NCBI RefSeq assembly: GCF_003589595.1
Contig: NW_020653200.1
Span: 3,764,104-3,828,103 of the forward strand
DNA: 64,000 bases
Source: Hyposmocoma kahamanoa
Taxonomy: Eukaryota > Arthropoda > Insecta > Lepidoptera > Cosmopterigidae
Direction of reading: 5' to 3'
Under the pieces are notes generated by a model that was not told where the DNA came from, ran no database searches, and was given only the letters and a program-made list of their open reading frames with translations. Both the position numbers and the translations under genes were made by a program. Positions 22,451-37,400 of the stretch are shown here, piece by piece. Each line of letters begins with the position of its first letter. Within the stretch, counting starts at the first letter, position 1.

Positions 22451-25400
22451 TTATAGGTCTGCAGGGGAGGCGAGGTCAAGGCGGGAACGCCTGCGGTCCC
22501 TGCCGATCCCGATGGACAGCTGGCCCGAAGAGGAGCGCTGTAACGACGACGATCGTGGACGCGCCGTTTCCGATTTGGACTTCTTCACCTTGCTTCCTCC
22601 AGTAGCGGGCTGTTTGCCTTTCAGTGAGGACACCGACACTACCACGTCTGTGGATACTCCATCTTGTTCTAAAAAATGATCATTGGAAAATAAGGCGAGT
22701 GTTGCAACGCCTAAAAAGCCTGCGTTAAACCTAAGTACACTCATCAAAAGTGCCTAGGGGTCAAGCATGTTTTTGCCACTCACTGAAAAACAAGTTTGGT
22801 CGAATATTTATATTAAGCCAATGGATTTTTTCTGGTCAATTTTATAATTTGAATTTGAAAATGAAATTGACAAAAAAATGTATTGCTGAGTGAAGAAATT
22901 GATTTCTCACAGTGGCCAAAAGTCATTAAAACCAAAAACAAATTAAACAAAAAAAAAATTCGTTCCGTGGCTTAGTTGGCGTAGCGTCTGGCACAGTTTG
23001 CTGGAAGACGTTGGTTCGAATCCAGTCGGATCGAAGGATTTTTTTCTAAGAGTTAGGTTAGATAGATCTTTGTATTAATAATTATAAAAAACTAGTAGAG
23101 TAATTTCATAAAAATAATTGAATATCATGGTGGTCAAACATCGTGAGATTCAATCAACTTACAAACCCATTGGTGTTAAAAAAATCTTTAAAAGAACCAA
23201 ATTTTCGGTAATTAGCAAAAATGTGCTTGATTCCTAGACACCCTAGTGATGTTTATAGTTTCCTGTTAGTTAAACAAATCAACCCACCAGTACGTTTGAT
23301 AACTTCACCAGCGTTGTTCAAGAAGAATTTTGGTTTGGATTCCTTAAGTGATTCCTATAAAGGAAAAAAATATTAACTCACACAACACATTTGTAATTTA
23401 ATAATATTTTTGTGAATGTGATATGCTTGCCTTCGATTTACTAGATTTGGAAGCAGAGTCAGTGCTTCCGCGCCACCACGGTCACTGAATCTCACAAAAG
23501 CCCCGCCCGGACTCCTTACCGGGGGTAGAAATCTCACCGTCGGCGGCGGCGCCTTCGCCCTCCGGCTTTGGTGATCCTGCACCGGACGAGGTAGCGCCTC
23601 TGTGCAACACAGGTTTTACTATGAAAATCTACTTTAGTAAATCGAATGTGACGAAAGTGTTCTTCGCTCCGATTAGTGGCGTGGAGCGCCATGACTCAAG
23701 TATTGTTGTACCACAGGATAGGTTTTGAACAACGGTTCGGGTGGTCCGGAAGTGATGGCCGAAACGAGGAGGTTGAGTATATCCAATCGATTTGACAGTT
23801 TTTTTAATGGTCAAAGGCAAAGTCAAAATCAAATAATAATTTATTCCATAGGTAAAATTTTTACACCTGAAAACGTAATTTTTAAGCTACTGCTCGTTCA
23901 CTGCGCTGACGTCTCTGAGAAGAATACGGAACAATATGGTCTGTGGAAAAGTACGAGCAAGAAACTCTTGGAATTGCTTTTACAAGTAAACTTAAATGCA
24001 ATGGAATACAAATCGAATCATAATCATGAGGAATCTAGACTCATGTTGTCTTTCCAAACACCTTTATCTAACCTATAGGTACTCTTCAATTTTGTAATGT
24101 GACTTTTCAATTAAAATGCTTTTAAGGTAAGTTTTAAACTTAGGAAATGACAATGATAATCTTAATATATGCTCCGGAATCTTATTGTAAAATCGCCATA
24201 AAAGTATCGCTTACCTTAGTTAAACGAAATCGTGGTACCATTAGTTTGGACTTAGTTCTAAGGTTAATATTATGGATATCTTCTTTCTTATTGAAATTAT
24301 GTATATATATATTTTTTAGAGCTTTAATATGGACAGAGCTTCCAAACCATAGGAAACAAAATAACTGGTAGGTTTAAAAACCATCAATTTCCGGACCCCA
24401 ATGTAGTCGTCAAATCGATTGGAAATACTCATCTCTGCCTCTTCACTTCGTTTTGACCATCACTTCCGGGCAATATTTCACAATGACAACATGAGACAAC
24501 TAGAAAGTGTAAGTGGGATACTGACGGCATGTCAATTCTCACGGTGTTCTGTTGGTTGCGCATGGCGAGCGTGGAGACCATAGGCGGCCGCTGCGGCTTG
24601 TTGGCCAGCAGGCGCTCGATCTCGAGCATCACTGACGGTGTCAGTTGGGGCACGATCTGACCACGAAATTTCGACTCAATATATTTAATACGTCTGTTGA
24701 GCAATTTCAGAAAAAAATTATCACCCCTTTTCGTAATAGCATTGAAGAAGACAAAAGAATATTAACGAATAAGAAATTACCAGCTGGGCTAAAAAGGCCG
24801 CATTAGCAGAATCATAATATGATTAATTGATAATTCATATTATGAATTTTGAAACAAAACAAAAAACGCAATTTATCTATTTGACAGTGTTCTATGGAGT
24901 TCTCCATAGAACAAAATTTATAATATGAATTGTCTATTAATCATATTATGATTCTGCTAATGCGGCCTTTTTAGCCCTGCTGAACAGAACAAACGAGAAA
25001 GTAAAAACTAAAATATATATGACCGTAGGTAGGTAGCATATGAAGGCTTTATAACGAGTACAAGATCTCACTGTTGTTAAAAATGTAAGGCATATTTCCC
25101 GATGTAGTGAAATAAGATACTTATAGCGTTGTTGTATGTCGACTGTTTCTGTTAAATTTCTTTTTCTTGGAAGCAAAGCAAAAGAGAAGTATTTTAAGGA
25201 AAATGTATATATATATATATATATATATACAATGGCAATATATATATATATGTATACATATATATATAATGCCAGACAATCACACCGATTTTCTGGTCTC
25301 AAATTATTTCCCGAAATTTCCATTTCCTGTACCGTGAATACCAGAATAACGACATCTCTGAGGGCTATACCCAGAACCAATGTAAAAATGTTCCTTTCCT

Positions 25401-28400
25401 AAATTGGCCCAAATCGGGAATCGAAGCCGGAACCTCTTCATCAAGCGCCCAAAGTACTAACCACTGTGCCACGAAAGAGCATAAACACACTCCGTAATCG
25501 AAACCCGACCACGCGCCGCAAGCCGAGCCCGACCTCACCGTGGGGTCCAGAGCTCATAATAATATATTTACCTGCAAAGCGTGAATATTTTCTTTAAACT
25601 GCTCAACGCTGCTTGCACCCAACAAAAGGCAGTTTACAGAATCATTCTTTAAGCACCAGGCCACCGCCAGTTGGCTCATTGAGCAATCTGGAAAATTGAT
25701 CAATGTTGTGATTCATGTACGGACAACGGCACATCAGACTACACATTTTTGTTCGAAAATCGCCTCCAGTGCAACGGAACAAGATAAGTTAATGTGTAGC
25801 TTGATGTGCTGGCGTGTGTACATTTGGGAAAAATAAGTAAAATAATCTTACTTAGCGTATTCGCGAGGTTGGCCAAATCACGCAACTTGTCGCCGTATGT
25901 GCGAGGCTCCTCTCCGGTCACCTGATCCTTGCTACCGGAGCTAGGTATCTGCTGAGAATCATTTATTCCTTAACAGACGCAAGTTTAAACTAGTTTATCG
26001 TTTGTCGCCAGCACAAAAAATCTATGTGTCTTAGGTACATATTTCATGTCTTAATTTACTTAAATAACACCAGTATTTTAATTTCACTCATTATCATTAT
26101 TCATCGCTCGTTATAAATTTAGGGTCAACTCAATACAGCGAGCCCCCGCCATTGTGGCAATACGTAACAAAATATTTCTACAGTGGCCTACTGAATTATA
26201 TATATATAATATATACAAACTTCCAAATCGCCCTAATATATATGTTTAATGTATTAGGGCGATTTGGAAGTGAAAATACTTACCTCGAGATGACATGAAC
26301 TAACTTGTTTATCTTTCGCAGAATTGGACATACCTACTTTGTAACTTCCTGTTTTTTAAACACAATTTATGATAGTTTGAGATTTGTTCCGAAGGAACGT
26401 GGCGTTATGTCTGTCCGGCCGTCCATCGATATTTTGTGGTAATATCGTAACGACATTATGTTTGTAAACTGACTCTCTCTTACGAACGCAGAGATAGTTC
26501 TTTATCCCACGCAAGCAAAATTTAGGGTATATACGATACCCAATAGAGCAAGTCTTAAAAATATTAGCTATTTTGTGCCCCTACACATTCCAGGTAGCAC
26601 TGGCTCGTGTGCCCTTCGTGTCTACCTGTAAGAGGGATGATCTCTTCGGCCACGGACAGCGTAGTTAATGTGGCATCATACTATTCAAAGTCAATAGGTA
26701 TAGTCCTCAAATAAAAGAAGTATCGACTTGATACGAAGAAGAAGGACTAGCACATATCGATATTATTTTCAATGGGAAAGTAATGAGCACTATAATGATC
26801 CCGGTTCCTACAGACAAAGTATTTGTTTTTGGAATTATTTTATCACAAATATCACTGAGAGTTCCCTCTAAATCTTTGAGAAACAATTCACTTTTAATTC
26901 TACGCCCGGCCCGTACTAATTACGCGCAAAACGAGTTTATGTAGCGTGCAAGCAATAATTTCACTATTCTATGTAATTCATTTCATCTGGATCTTTTTAA
27001 TTTGAATGTAATTTCGGCAAGGAGAGTACTGACTGGGCATTTCTATTAGTTATGTTTTATGTAATAAGTTAGTTAAATTGTGCACCCAGATTCCTTATTA
27101 TTTTTCTATTTGTGAGGATTTATAATGGGCTCTCAGTTGTTACTATTATTATTTAAGTTAGTTTAAACCTGTTAGCCTTCCTTTTAGATAAATAAACAGA
27201 AGTTTATAAATGTATGCTGCCGTCGTACGTCATAACGGTGCATGTGAAATTTTTTTAAATTTTTTATTTAAACTTCCCTTATCAGTAAAAAAAGGCCGAT
27301 CTATCACTATTTTATTTTTTCCTAGGTGGATAAGGTACGATTCCGCAAGAGAAAAGTAGATATTTTTTGAATTTATAATTTCTTTAAACATTATTTTCTG
27401 TTTTAACTTTTCGTCACAAGCGCCCTTTCAACTAACGGCGGCAGTATACCGCAACAGTAAAGAAATTAAACATCCCAAATAATGAGAGCACTTATGGCTA
27501 GTAGACATACGGTTGAAATGACCCATAACATTGTATTTAGTTTAAAATCACAGTATCCGATATGCATTCGCTGGCTTTTTAAATCTTACCTCGGGTACAG
27601 CCAACTCTTCCTCGCACCAGCTGAAAGTGCTGTATTTCCTGTTGAAGCGTGACTTGGCGAAGAGGCCAGTGATCTCCTCACGGCCTAGACCCTTGCCTGT
27701 GGTGATGGCTGACCACGCCATCATACCTAGCATGTACATTTCACTTAGATTCCTAAATACAAGAAAACAAGTCATCCACTAAACAACGACACAATAATTT
27801 CTTCCTTCGTTAGTGAAAGTACTATGAATTGTAATCTTTAAAACGTTACCAAATGTAGACAATGCTTACCTACTCCGATCTTGTGGTACAGTTCAGGCAT
27901 ATAAAGCTCTGGCTTCTCTCTGCAAAACATGTGGTATTCTGTTTGTTCCACGATAGGCGTTATGCAGTTAAACTGCCTGCAATTAGTATACGCGTCCATA
28001 ATCTACAACACATATAGTTTTCCTTTTTTTTTATCTACGTAACAAAAGCGCGAAGGTAATATATTTTGCTGCAGTTAAATTTTTTTTTTGTGTATAAATA
28101 AGTAGATTTTATTATTTAAAGAGTTCAGAACTAAAACCTCAGATGGAGTCCAACGAGCCGTGCCCCAGTACATGACCCATCCTTGATTAATAACGAAGTT
28201 CATAGCGCGGACCAACTCTGAAAGAGATATTTAAGTAACATTGAATGAAGGTGCACATTTCATACACAAACCAATTAAAATGTGCAAAACTTACCTTCCA
28301 TGGGGCAGACAGGGTCGACCTTGTGCAGGAGCACTACGTCAATATAATCCATCTGCAGCCGCGCGAGTGACGCTTTCACACTCTCCACAATGTGTTTGCG

Positions 28401-31400
28401 GGAGAGCCCTCTCTCATCCGACCTGTTATTAGTATTACCAAACCTAATAAACGGAGTTCACGTATTAGGAACTATGTAGCATAAAGCGTTCTTCTAAAAA
28501 GCGATGGTGTAACTTGTGTCAATAGCCAAGTTAGAAGATTTAGCAACAAGCATTCCACTCATCTTCAAGAACCATTAAGATTTCAGTCCTGTCTATCAAA
28601 AATGTAATGAGATTGTAAAGGTGTCGATATGAATGTGGACATGTGGGGCATGGTCATTCCTGTGTAATATTCGTGGGAACATTCTCATGTTGCTGAAATC
28701 AATAACTTTCGATCGATCAGTTCTGTGCAATAAAATTTGTGTCAGGTCATAAGAGTTAAATAGTCGTCTATATATGAATGTACAGGCGAATTACAAAATG
28801 TAGAAAGAAATAATTATTTATTGACTACATCGCATGTGTACATAGTTCGTTATGTTCATTTTCTCATTACATTTTTTTGTCTACAAAAAATGTAAGTAAT
28901 AACATTCACATAGGTACAGTATATTGAAAATAAATTAAAGGCTAATTTGAAAGTTATAAAAAAGTCAACAGATAGTGCAATACATTTTGTTTCATATATC
29001 ATGTTATTAAAGGAATTTAAAAAATAAGTATAGTAATGTCAATGTTAGTAAACAAACTCACTTAGTGCTCCAGTATATTTTAGTTGTAATTATGATACTA
29101 GTCCTTCTCACATTACGTTTCTTCAGAATCCTTCCGAGTTCTGCTTCGCCTTTAGCTATTTGAAAAACAATAACAATTTGTAGAGTTTGACTACTTCTCC
29201 TTCATTTATTAACCTAAAGTCAAAGAACTGACCGCAATGTGCCTCTGACAGATCAAACAAGTTGATGCCGTTCTCTATAGCCGTCATGATAACATCTTCT
29301 GCAGAGTCCTCGTTGACCAAGGTCCACATGCCAAGCCCAATGTTGGGCACCCGCAAACCCGACTTGCCAAGGTTCTTGTAGCGAAGACCAGGAGTAACAT
29401 TGGAAGTCAAGGTTGTGTGGTTGCCCATGTAGACAGACATATGCCTTGACACGTTCATCTCGCCAGCTGTTGACAATAATCAACGTATAACTTTTGCATA
29501 ACCACAAAACTGCTTCAGCTCTTGACTGTTATAGGTTTCTAATTTGTAGACTTTTCAATCTTCTTATTACGGTTTACCCAAAAAGATGGAGAAGCACTAC
29601 ATACAGCAAATATTTTTTTAAGATGGCATAATATCTAATTAAGGTTTAGGATTTGTTGTAACTTGTAAATATGAATTTAAAGATCGAAAATTCATTCGAT
29701 CCGGTTAGATTCGAAACTTGGACTTTGAAAACAAAAAACAAAGTTTTGCAAACAAGCACATAGTTTCCTACGGTCTGCTGGTTCGTTCCGTAGCTCAGTT
29801 GAGTGAGCCTCAACCACGGGATGGTGAAGGCGTTGCTTGAATGAATTTTTCTTTATGTTCCATATTTGTATTAATAATTATAAAAAAAGTAGTGGAGTTA
29901 TTTCAGAAAAAATAATTCATTATCGTAGTAGGAAGACACCTATTGCTTCTGAAAGTAGCAGTAGTACTAGAAGCAGTACAGCTGCTTGTGAAAGAGTTTG
30001 TCCAGGGAAGTACTGTCACCTTATCTATTTCTGCCGCCAAACAGTAATTACTGTGTTCCGGTTTTGAAGGGTAGGGGTGCTGGTGAAATTACACGCACAT
30101 GGAACTTGTCAACACAAGTCTCAGGGTGACGGGCGCAGAGTCACTGCTACTCAGATCTTTGCGATTTAAATTCAACGTTTTAGCTTTTTCATATTCCTTT
30201 ACATGTCACTACGTTTAAATAGGTTGACTTGGAACATTTTTTCGTGGTTTTTGTATTAGACCCGTCGTCCATTTATTTGTAAGTCAATGTAAAATATACA
30301 TAATTTGTTTCATGTAGCTCGTATTATTTTTATGACTTTCGTGTGATAAAACACTTTTAATGTATGATCACTAGTGATCGGAATTGAGGGAGTTAGGTAA
30401 TCTATATAAAGAATTAATATTTTCGACACGTATAAAATTTCTTTTTTTTTACTGTTTATTTTCTAAACATAACTAATTTATAGGTTGTGTAATGTTTATA
30501 TTTTAAATGGCTAAAGTATTAAGTACCTATAAAAATACAATTACAGTATTATTTTTTGAGACAATAATTTGTAGTAAACACTTAAAAGGAAATAATAATT
30601 TGTTGCCAATGTACGAAAATTTTCATAGATAAAACGCATTTTCGTTCCGAGAAGTCCCGGGATTTGTAGAAGGGAATGTCCAGTATTCTTTAATTTAGCT
30701 AAACTAACTCCCTCAAATCCTTTCACTGATGATCACATGTGGTTTCATTATGTCAAGGGTACGAATTATTGGCCCATACGTGAGATTATTCAGTTCGAAA
30801 TTTTGAAGAGAAAGTACGACTGTCCCTATAATGTTTCAAAATCCAAAAAATATGTTAATGGTTAAAGTTATTGACTGATAACACTCCTAAACGTGTGAAC
30901 CAGCCCTAAGATGTTGTAATATTTGGTGTAAGTTCGGGGTTCAAAAGAGTGTCCTTGAGCCCTCCCTGCTAGTGCGCTGCAACGGTGCGCGGTATCGACT
31001 TAATCAATAATGCATTCTAACCGTCAACGGCCCTTGTCACTTGCATCATGTATACGTATTTCACCCTCATCGTAACTGTTACGTTACGAATTACGTTAAG
31101 TGACATTTATGGGTACCTAACTAATAAAACAAATTTAATAATAATGACTATTCACCGTATTAGTTCGATATTTTTATCCTGAGATTGATTTAGCTCTCTT
31201 CTATGCACGCTACAATTATCACTCATTAATTTTCAGGGATTATTATAATTATCAGCCAAAATACAATTATCCAGATTTTTCGACGTAAGGGTTATCACTT
31301 AACGAAAGTATCTCTGTCTTTAACCGATTTAAAAATAAGAGGATATACTTATATTTTTTTTAGTACTCAAATCAAGGTTGTTAAGCTAAATACACTGTTA

Positions 31401-34400
31401 GGAACGAAAAAGGGTAATTTAAAAATTGGATTGGTTAAATAAAATTTTATTCAATTATTTTCAGGAGTAATAAGTGACAGCATACAAGTGAAAATAACAA
31501 TAAAAACGAATTTTATCTCTTGTGTTGTAAATATATAATTTAACATGATAATTTATCATGTTCTTACTATTAACCTGTGTATTACAATAATAATATTTCA
31601 TGGCATGAAATTAAATAAATAGTGTATGACATATGTTAACCTTCTAAAGCCCCGTGTACATCGAAATGTACATAATATATGAAGTGATTCAGACCCAGAC
31701 AATATTATTCCTATGATCACGTAGACGCCCAGTGTATACATTATAACGAAAATATAGCATTCAAATTTAGCGAGCTATATACAGGGTTGTAACGATGTGA
31801 CCTCCTTACGTCGTCATCCCACCTTTTTATCGCTTATTCTCCGGTTCCTGGCCACTCGTTTTTAAATTTTGAATCGTTCCTTAATAGTTTCTTTTGCCTC
31901 GCCATTTTGATTTTATTTCGTTCCATCGTCACTCCCTGCTCGAACACGGCAGTGTACCGTGCTGTTTAAATTTCAATTGCATCTAATTTAGATTTTTTTA
32001 CCAGATTTCTAATAGCTACTACTAATCATGTGGCAATTTTGATAACAACTTGCAATAACTACTGTTAATCATGTGCCAATTTTAACATCAATCTGTAATT
32101 CAGTATAACTCGGCCCTTTTGGGGTAAGTGTCTACTTTATATTCATCCATAAGCATATTCGTATGTAATTAAGTTAAAGAGTGTTTTGTAGTATTGTACC
32201 TGCTTTTGTATACCATTTTTTTTACAGCCTCTTTTTTCTCTTTAATATCAACTTATAATAAATTTCCGTTGACCTGAAGTTTTCTTATTTTATTGTCGTG
32301 GACCTGGTCATGGTTCATTAGGGTTTACAACCTTTTGAGGTTTATTTTGTAAAATACTGACACCCTCACAAGACATATTACTAACATTATAAGTAACAAC
32401 TTTAGTTCCACGACTTTTTACAAAACAAAACATTATCCCCGCTCCGGCGTTTTGCATCGAACTGGTATTTAATTTACGCTATCGTTTACTTTTGTTACCG
32501 CGCAGAGTTAACACCGTTTAGGGCAATCTATTTAAATTAATTTTTTTGTACGAAAGTAAAATCTGAGGAATTATAAAAAGTCATGTATAATACAAAAGTT
32601 GTTGTTTATGAATTCATTTATATTTTTGTGAAAAGGTACACCAACAGCAAAACATATGCAACAATTCGCATCACAACACGTTGAAACAATGGTATCAATA
32701 AAAAAATGCTTGCGAATTATAGGCATAAACAACATTTGCCAAGAACTATCTAAACATTGACAATAAATTCCAAGTTAATAAATCGAGACTTTAAACGAGA
32801 GACCTCCAAGAGCCTATGCATTTAAATAATGCAAAAGTTGAATTTTAAAACATTTGGCGAATCATTGGAAACATCTATGACAGTTGCCTTTTGAGTGATT
32901 TCGTGATATTCGCAGCATACCCTGGATAGGGGACAATGCAAACTTAAATTAGTCCTGTCATTCGGAATATTGAATACTTTTCGTACTGGTTGTCTGGCAT
33001 AGTTGTAAGGTACATAACACTTAGTCTTGTTATTTATAATGCAGTTTAGAAATATAGTGATGATGTAATGATGTTAGTAATATAGTCCTGCAAAGTTGTT
33101 AGTAGTCGACAAATAGCCTCTGTATGTTGTATATGAGCATAGGGTATATAGAAAAATACGTTTTTCATATAATTCTGAATACATTTAGAAAATTCAAATG
33201 TACATTGGGCGTTTAGCGCTTTTCCCATTGTAGTTTGCTGGGTCTTAGGAGGCATAGATAGAAGAAAAACAATCTAGTTAAGGGAAGGAAATATCATCGA
33301 ATAACGCGCACCCTGAGTTAGAAGTTATGTTTATTTTTTGGCGGAAGAATGTCACCATAGGCTTTGACTGCAACTAGACGTCTGCAATGTTGATCAATGG
33401 TTATGACTTAACTGCGGGTTGTCAGGTTTTGCAAAAAACCGAAAAGGCAGAAAATTTAAACAAACGCCACTTACCTGCGACCGCATTAGCCTTCCCAAAA
33501 CAGTCATCCACAAAAGGTTTAACCACAATAGCAAACGTCGAAAATAGAATAGTCCCCCAAGATTGTGACGAATCAGAAAAACAGCCAGCAATTTTTAAGG
33601 AATACATAGATTTGATGATTACACCTGAGAACGGTCTAATTGTATCTATATTTCAATGACATAAACAGAGTAAATGGAAAATAATAACGTAAAAGATGTA
33701 GAGAGTAACATTATATCAATGCTTGTATTATATACAAACATAAACATTTTAAAACATTTAAAATAGATATCTATTATGTACGTATCTAATTATGCAAGTC
33801 TATACTTATAGATTACTACCATCACGCGTAAATAGTAGGTACATTTACTCTATGCTGCTATTTATTGTGTATCACGTGCTACTTACTATGTATTATTTGT
33901 TATCTATCTACAAAAAACAGTTCTTGCAAGTGTTATTTCAAAGTTCCAATAGACTCTTCTTTCTGTATATTCGTTGTAGCCGACGTGCCGTGTATTTTGT
34001 GACCCAGTGTTTTTGACGACGTGCATTAAAGAGACCTATCAATACTTGTGATTCATTATCAAAGCATCAAAAAAGCTAACTGAGTACAGCCTGTAGAAGC
34101 TGGGGTTATAAACTTGATATAGGTTATGTTTATAATATTGTCCTGTATTTCGCTTGAGATGTTTGTTCGTAGTAGCAGAATACAACAAGTATTCAGTTTG
34201 TTCCTAACAATATGAAGAACTTGCTGAATATTCCTAAATCTGCCAAACTCTGCCACATTTAATACAACGAAAATGAATAAATAATAAATCTGTCCAAGTG
34301 GCAGAAATCTGCCACAAATGGTCACACTGTTCTCAATCTGAAAGTGAGATTGGCAAGAGACCTCCTAATAAAACGTGCCTTTGGTAACTTTCGTATCTCT

Positions 34401-37400
34401 CATTTAAATATTGTCTAAATATTTTTGTCACATTGGCTTTTTTATTTTCACTTTGCCATTATTGTTTAATTGATTTATTAAACATTTTATAGCTTTAATA
34501 TTTTATGTGTGTCCTATGGTCGAAATCATATGCGTTGTGTTCTTGCATCTATTCTAAAATACATTTATTTGCAATTTACTCCGTGTATATTCCTGACTTC
34601 TAAAAATATACAAAAATATTTATATTTTTATTTAATTGACATTCAATTATTTTTGTGTGAAATTATTCCACTAGTTTGTTATAATTATTAATACAAAGAT
34701 CGAACACTCGGAAAAAATTCTTTCGATCCAAACCGAACCGACGTCTTCTAGCATACCGTGTCAGAAGCTATACCAAATAATACACGAAACGAACCAGCGG
34801 ACCTCATGACTTTTTCTATGTGCTTGCGTCGTATCTTTGTATTTGGTTTTTCTACGAAACATATTAATAACTAGATATAGATAAAAATGTAAAATTATAC
34901 TAGCAAAGACCATGAACGGCACTTCGTTGATTTTGGGTCAGCTTTCGCCATTTTCGTTTCGTTTTTTCTTTTCTTTATGCTTAGCATATTTTACTTACCT
35001 TGATCTAACATCTGCTGCGAGTTCGCACTAAAATCGTCCATACAATCCAGAGATGCGATTGGAGCGCGACATCTACGCAACAAATACAATAACAACTTTC
35101 AATTCATTATTTAGTTACATTTACCATGTTATTATGTAAACAGTATACTGGTAGTACCACTGATCCTTAAGTTTGTACGTTAATAAAAGAATTGTTTTCG
35201 CCGACAAAACATGGCTCAGCGAGGAGTTCATATCGAAAACATCCTCAATGTTATGTAGGTACTATTATTTGTACTCATATCCTACCCGTTTTAAGTTGAA
35301 CGACGATAGCGAGCATAAGCAAATCTTTTTTATAATGCCAACCCACATATCTAAGTGTAGTATTTTAGAACTCTACTCAATGCTCAAGTCAGGACATGAT
35401 ATGATTCAAAGCACTAGAAATCATACTCAAGTCCTTGCCATTAGGGTCGTATTTCCAGTGCTTGAAATCATACTCAAGTCTGCTCAAATCCTGACCCTTA
35501 GAGTGTTCACATACGGCAACTTTAATATTAAATTTAATTGTCTAGGGTAATTATTACATTTAAGTACAATAATTTCAAATTTTAAGACAGGTTTCTATTT
35601 AGGAAATAAGGCTAGCTAGACTCTATATGAAGTAAGTATACGTTGCAAGTTGATATCGCCTACTTTGCAATCTAGATAAAATTTCATAATGAGTGTTGAC
35701 TATTATGATCTTAACTGCAATAAATTAGTCTCTACATAGCAACTGTTGATTATCAAATGTAGTTGGCCAAATGATGTATAAAAATATTTAGCAACAATTA
35801 TAATAATTTCTATGCCTAGTGGAGATCTATAATAATAATAAATAAGCGTCATTGGCTCTTTACAGTTGTCGTAATGTGTACAGTATATCAAAAACTTAAC
35901 ATTGGTTGTTAATATTCGTTGTCGACAGAAAAAAGCGAAGTGACATCATTAAAAGAAAGAGTTTTGGGTGATGTGAGGGTATATTAGAAAAGCTTGGAAT
36001 ATCTACAGCAAGGGAAGGTAGGGCACGTGTTACAGTGATAAGCAAGGGTGAATGTCGTACACCGGAACAGAACATCGAAGGACTGTACCATACCTTAGGC
36101 GCTGGAATCAGCTCCGCTCCCGGTGACTCATCATGAGAGAAGCTAAGCGATCCAAATATGGCCAGTATCATAAGAGATCATGAAGTAACCAACCATATAA
36201 ATTCAGAGGATTATGGTAAAGACCGTATTACCTACATACTCAAAGAGAATGCAGGTGTACTAGTGGATCGCGTGAGAGACTTTACAATCTACCTACAGAT
36301 ACGGCGCTCATTGGTACCTACTCGCATGCGACGATCGCAGTGCGCGATGTGGCGAAGTGCGCTATCAGCTTTACTTGCCCTTGGGGAGAAGACATAACCG
36401 ACAACAAGCCGGCTTGTTATTCCCTAGTTCTGGAATGTAAGTGCGTTGGTGTAGCGAAGTGTCCGCGGGGGGGGTAATGGACTATAGTATAGTGTAATTG
36501 ATGGCGATACGTCTTCTCCCTGGACGACGATCCTAAAAGATCCAGTTACCGATATATGGTAGGCATGGGGTTGGAGTCGACGCTAGCGCTGTCCGGTGGC
36601 CCGATCGGCGTGTGCGGGGTGCATCGGCTGATGGTGGACTCGCTGCGAGACATCTGCGAGCTCTCCTTGCCGCTGCCGGCTTCCACCCGATTGCATTGCA
36701 TCTCGTGCCGCCTCATTCTGCTCCTACGCTTAGCAATGGCATCTTATCTCCCTACAAACATCTCACAATGAAACGTTCATACGCTCCGCCGGGCGGACCC
36801 TATTTAGGAAAGGATACGGCGGGTTGAATTTTATAAGACACTTAAGGACAAAGGAGGTAAACATATAAAAGCATGCATACCGCTAACATCTAGTCCGCTA
36901 AAGGAACACGAAATCGTGTGACACACTGGAGAAAAAATATCTAAGCACTGGACTAGTCACAATTAAGAATACAAGGTAGTAGATCAAACACTTTGGGTGA
37001 ACAAGTAAGTAGACACGGAAGGTAGGCACGTCAATGGGCTGTGGTAGCACTCACCGAGTTGGTGTAGAATTTCTACGTACGGAACATTGGGGCACGGCGC
37101 TCTGACGTCGGCCAGTAAACTGTGAAATTGTCGGACTGTATTGCGGTGTGGAGGAAGAGGAAGGCGCTGCGTCGCTGACTGCCGAACGGCGCACTGCGCA
37201 GCCTTCGCGCCCCGTGCACATGCGCCCTGCTTAGCCCGATACCGATCTGACCTATTTCTAGATTCAGCCTCCCACCGCGCCACTGTAGAACTCGTATCCG
37301 ATACTAGGTTCCGATTATTGATTAACAACGGAAATAACCTTTCAGACTCTCTTTGTTCTCTAATGCCTAGCCAGGTAGCTAACCCCGTCGACCGAGTTTT

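Noticed and set aside
22960..23045. Possible tRNA gene
   Set aside because: tRNA-like head of a SINE family with two more copies; the cloverleaf does not close.
23373..23598. Alternative frame through exon 23599 ([10 protein letters not shown]...)
   Set aside because: It is open and can be reached from a GTGAGA donor, but it is Arg/Pro-rich as expected of an off-frame read of GC-rich DNA; the frame [14 protein letters not shown] fits better and links to the last exon.
23629..23832. Minus-strand ORF (67 codons) near the Kv-beta tail
   Set aside because: No splice sites connect it to the gene in phase, and the plus strand is also open.
26220..26270. Pre-miRNA hairpin
   Set aside because: The 19-bp stem is too short, perfect pairing is MITE-like, and there is no lower stem.
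33387..33659. Plus-strand 90-codon ORF ([11 protein letters not shown]...)
   Set aside because: The composition looks protein-like, but there is no second exon, promoter or similarity, and the opposite strand has a strong splice donor in a phase that fits the Kv-beta gene.
36094..36142. 49-base exon on the minus strand ([16 protein letters not shown]) between CTTAG and GTATGG
   Set aside because: It can follow exon 36550 in phase but ends in phase 0, which fits neither the next predicted exon nor the core exon.
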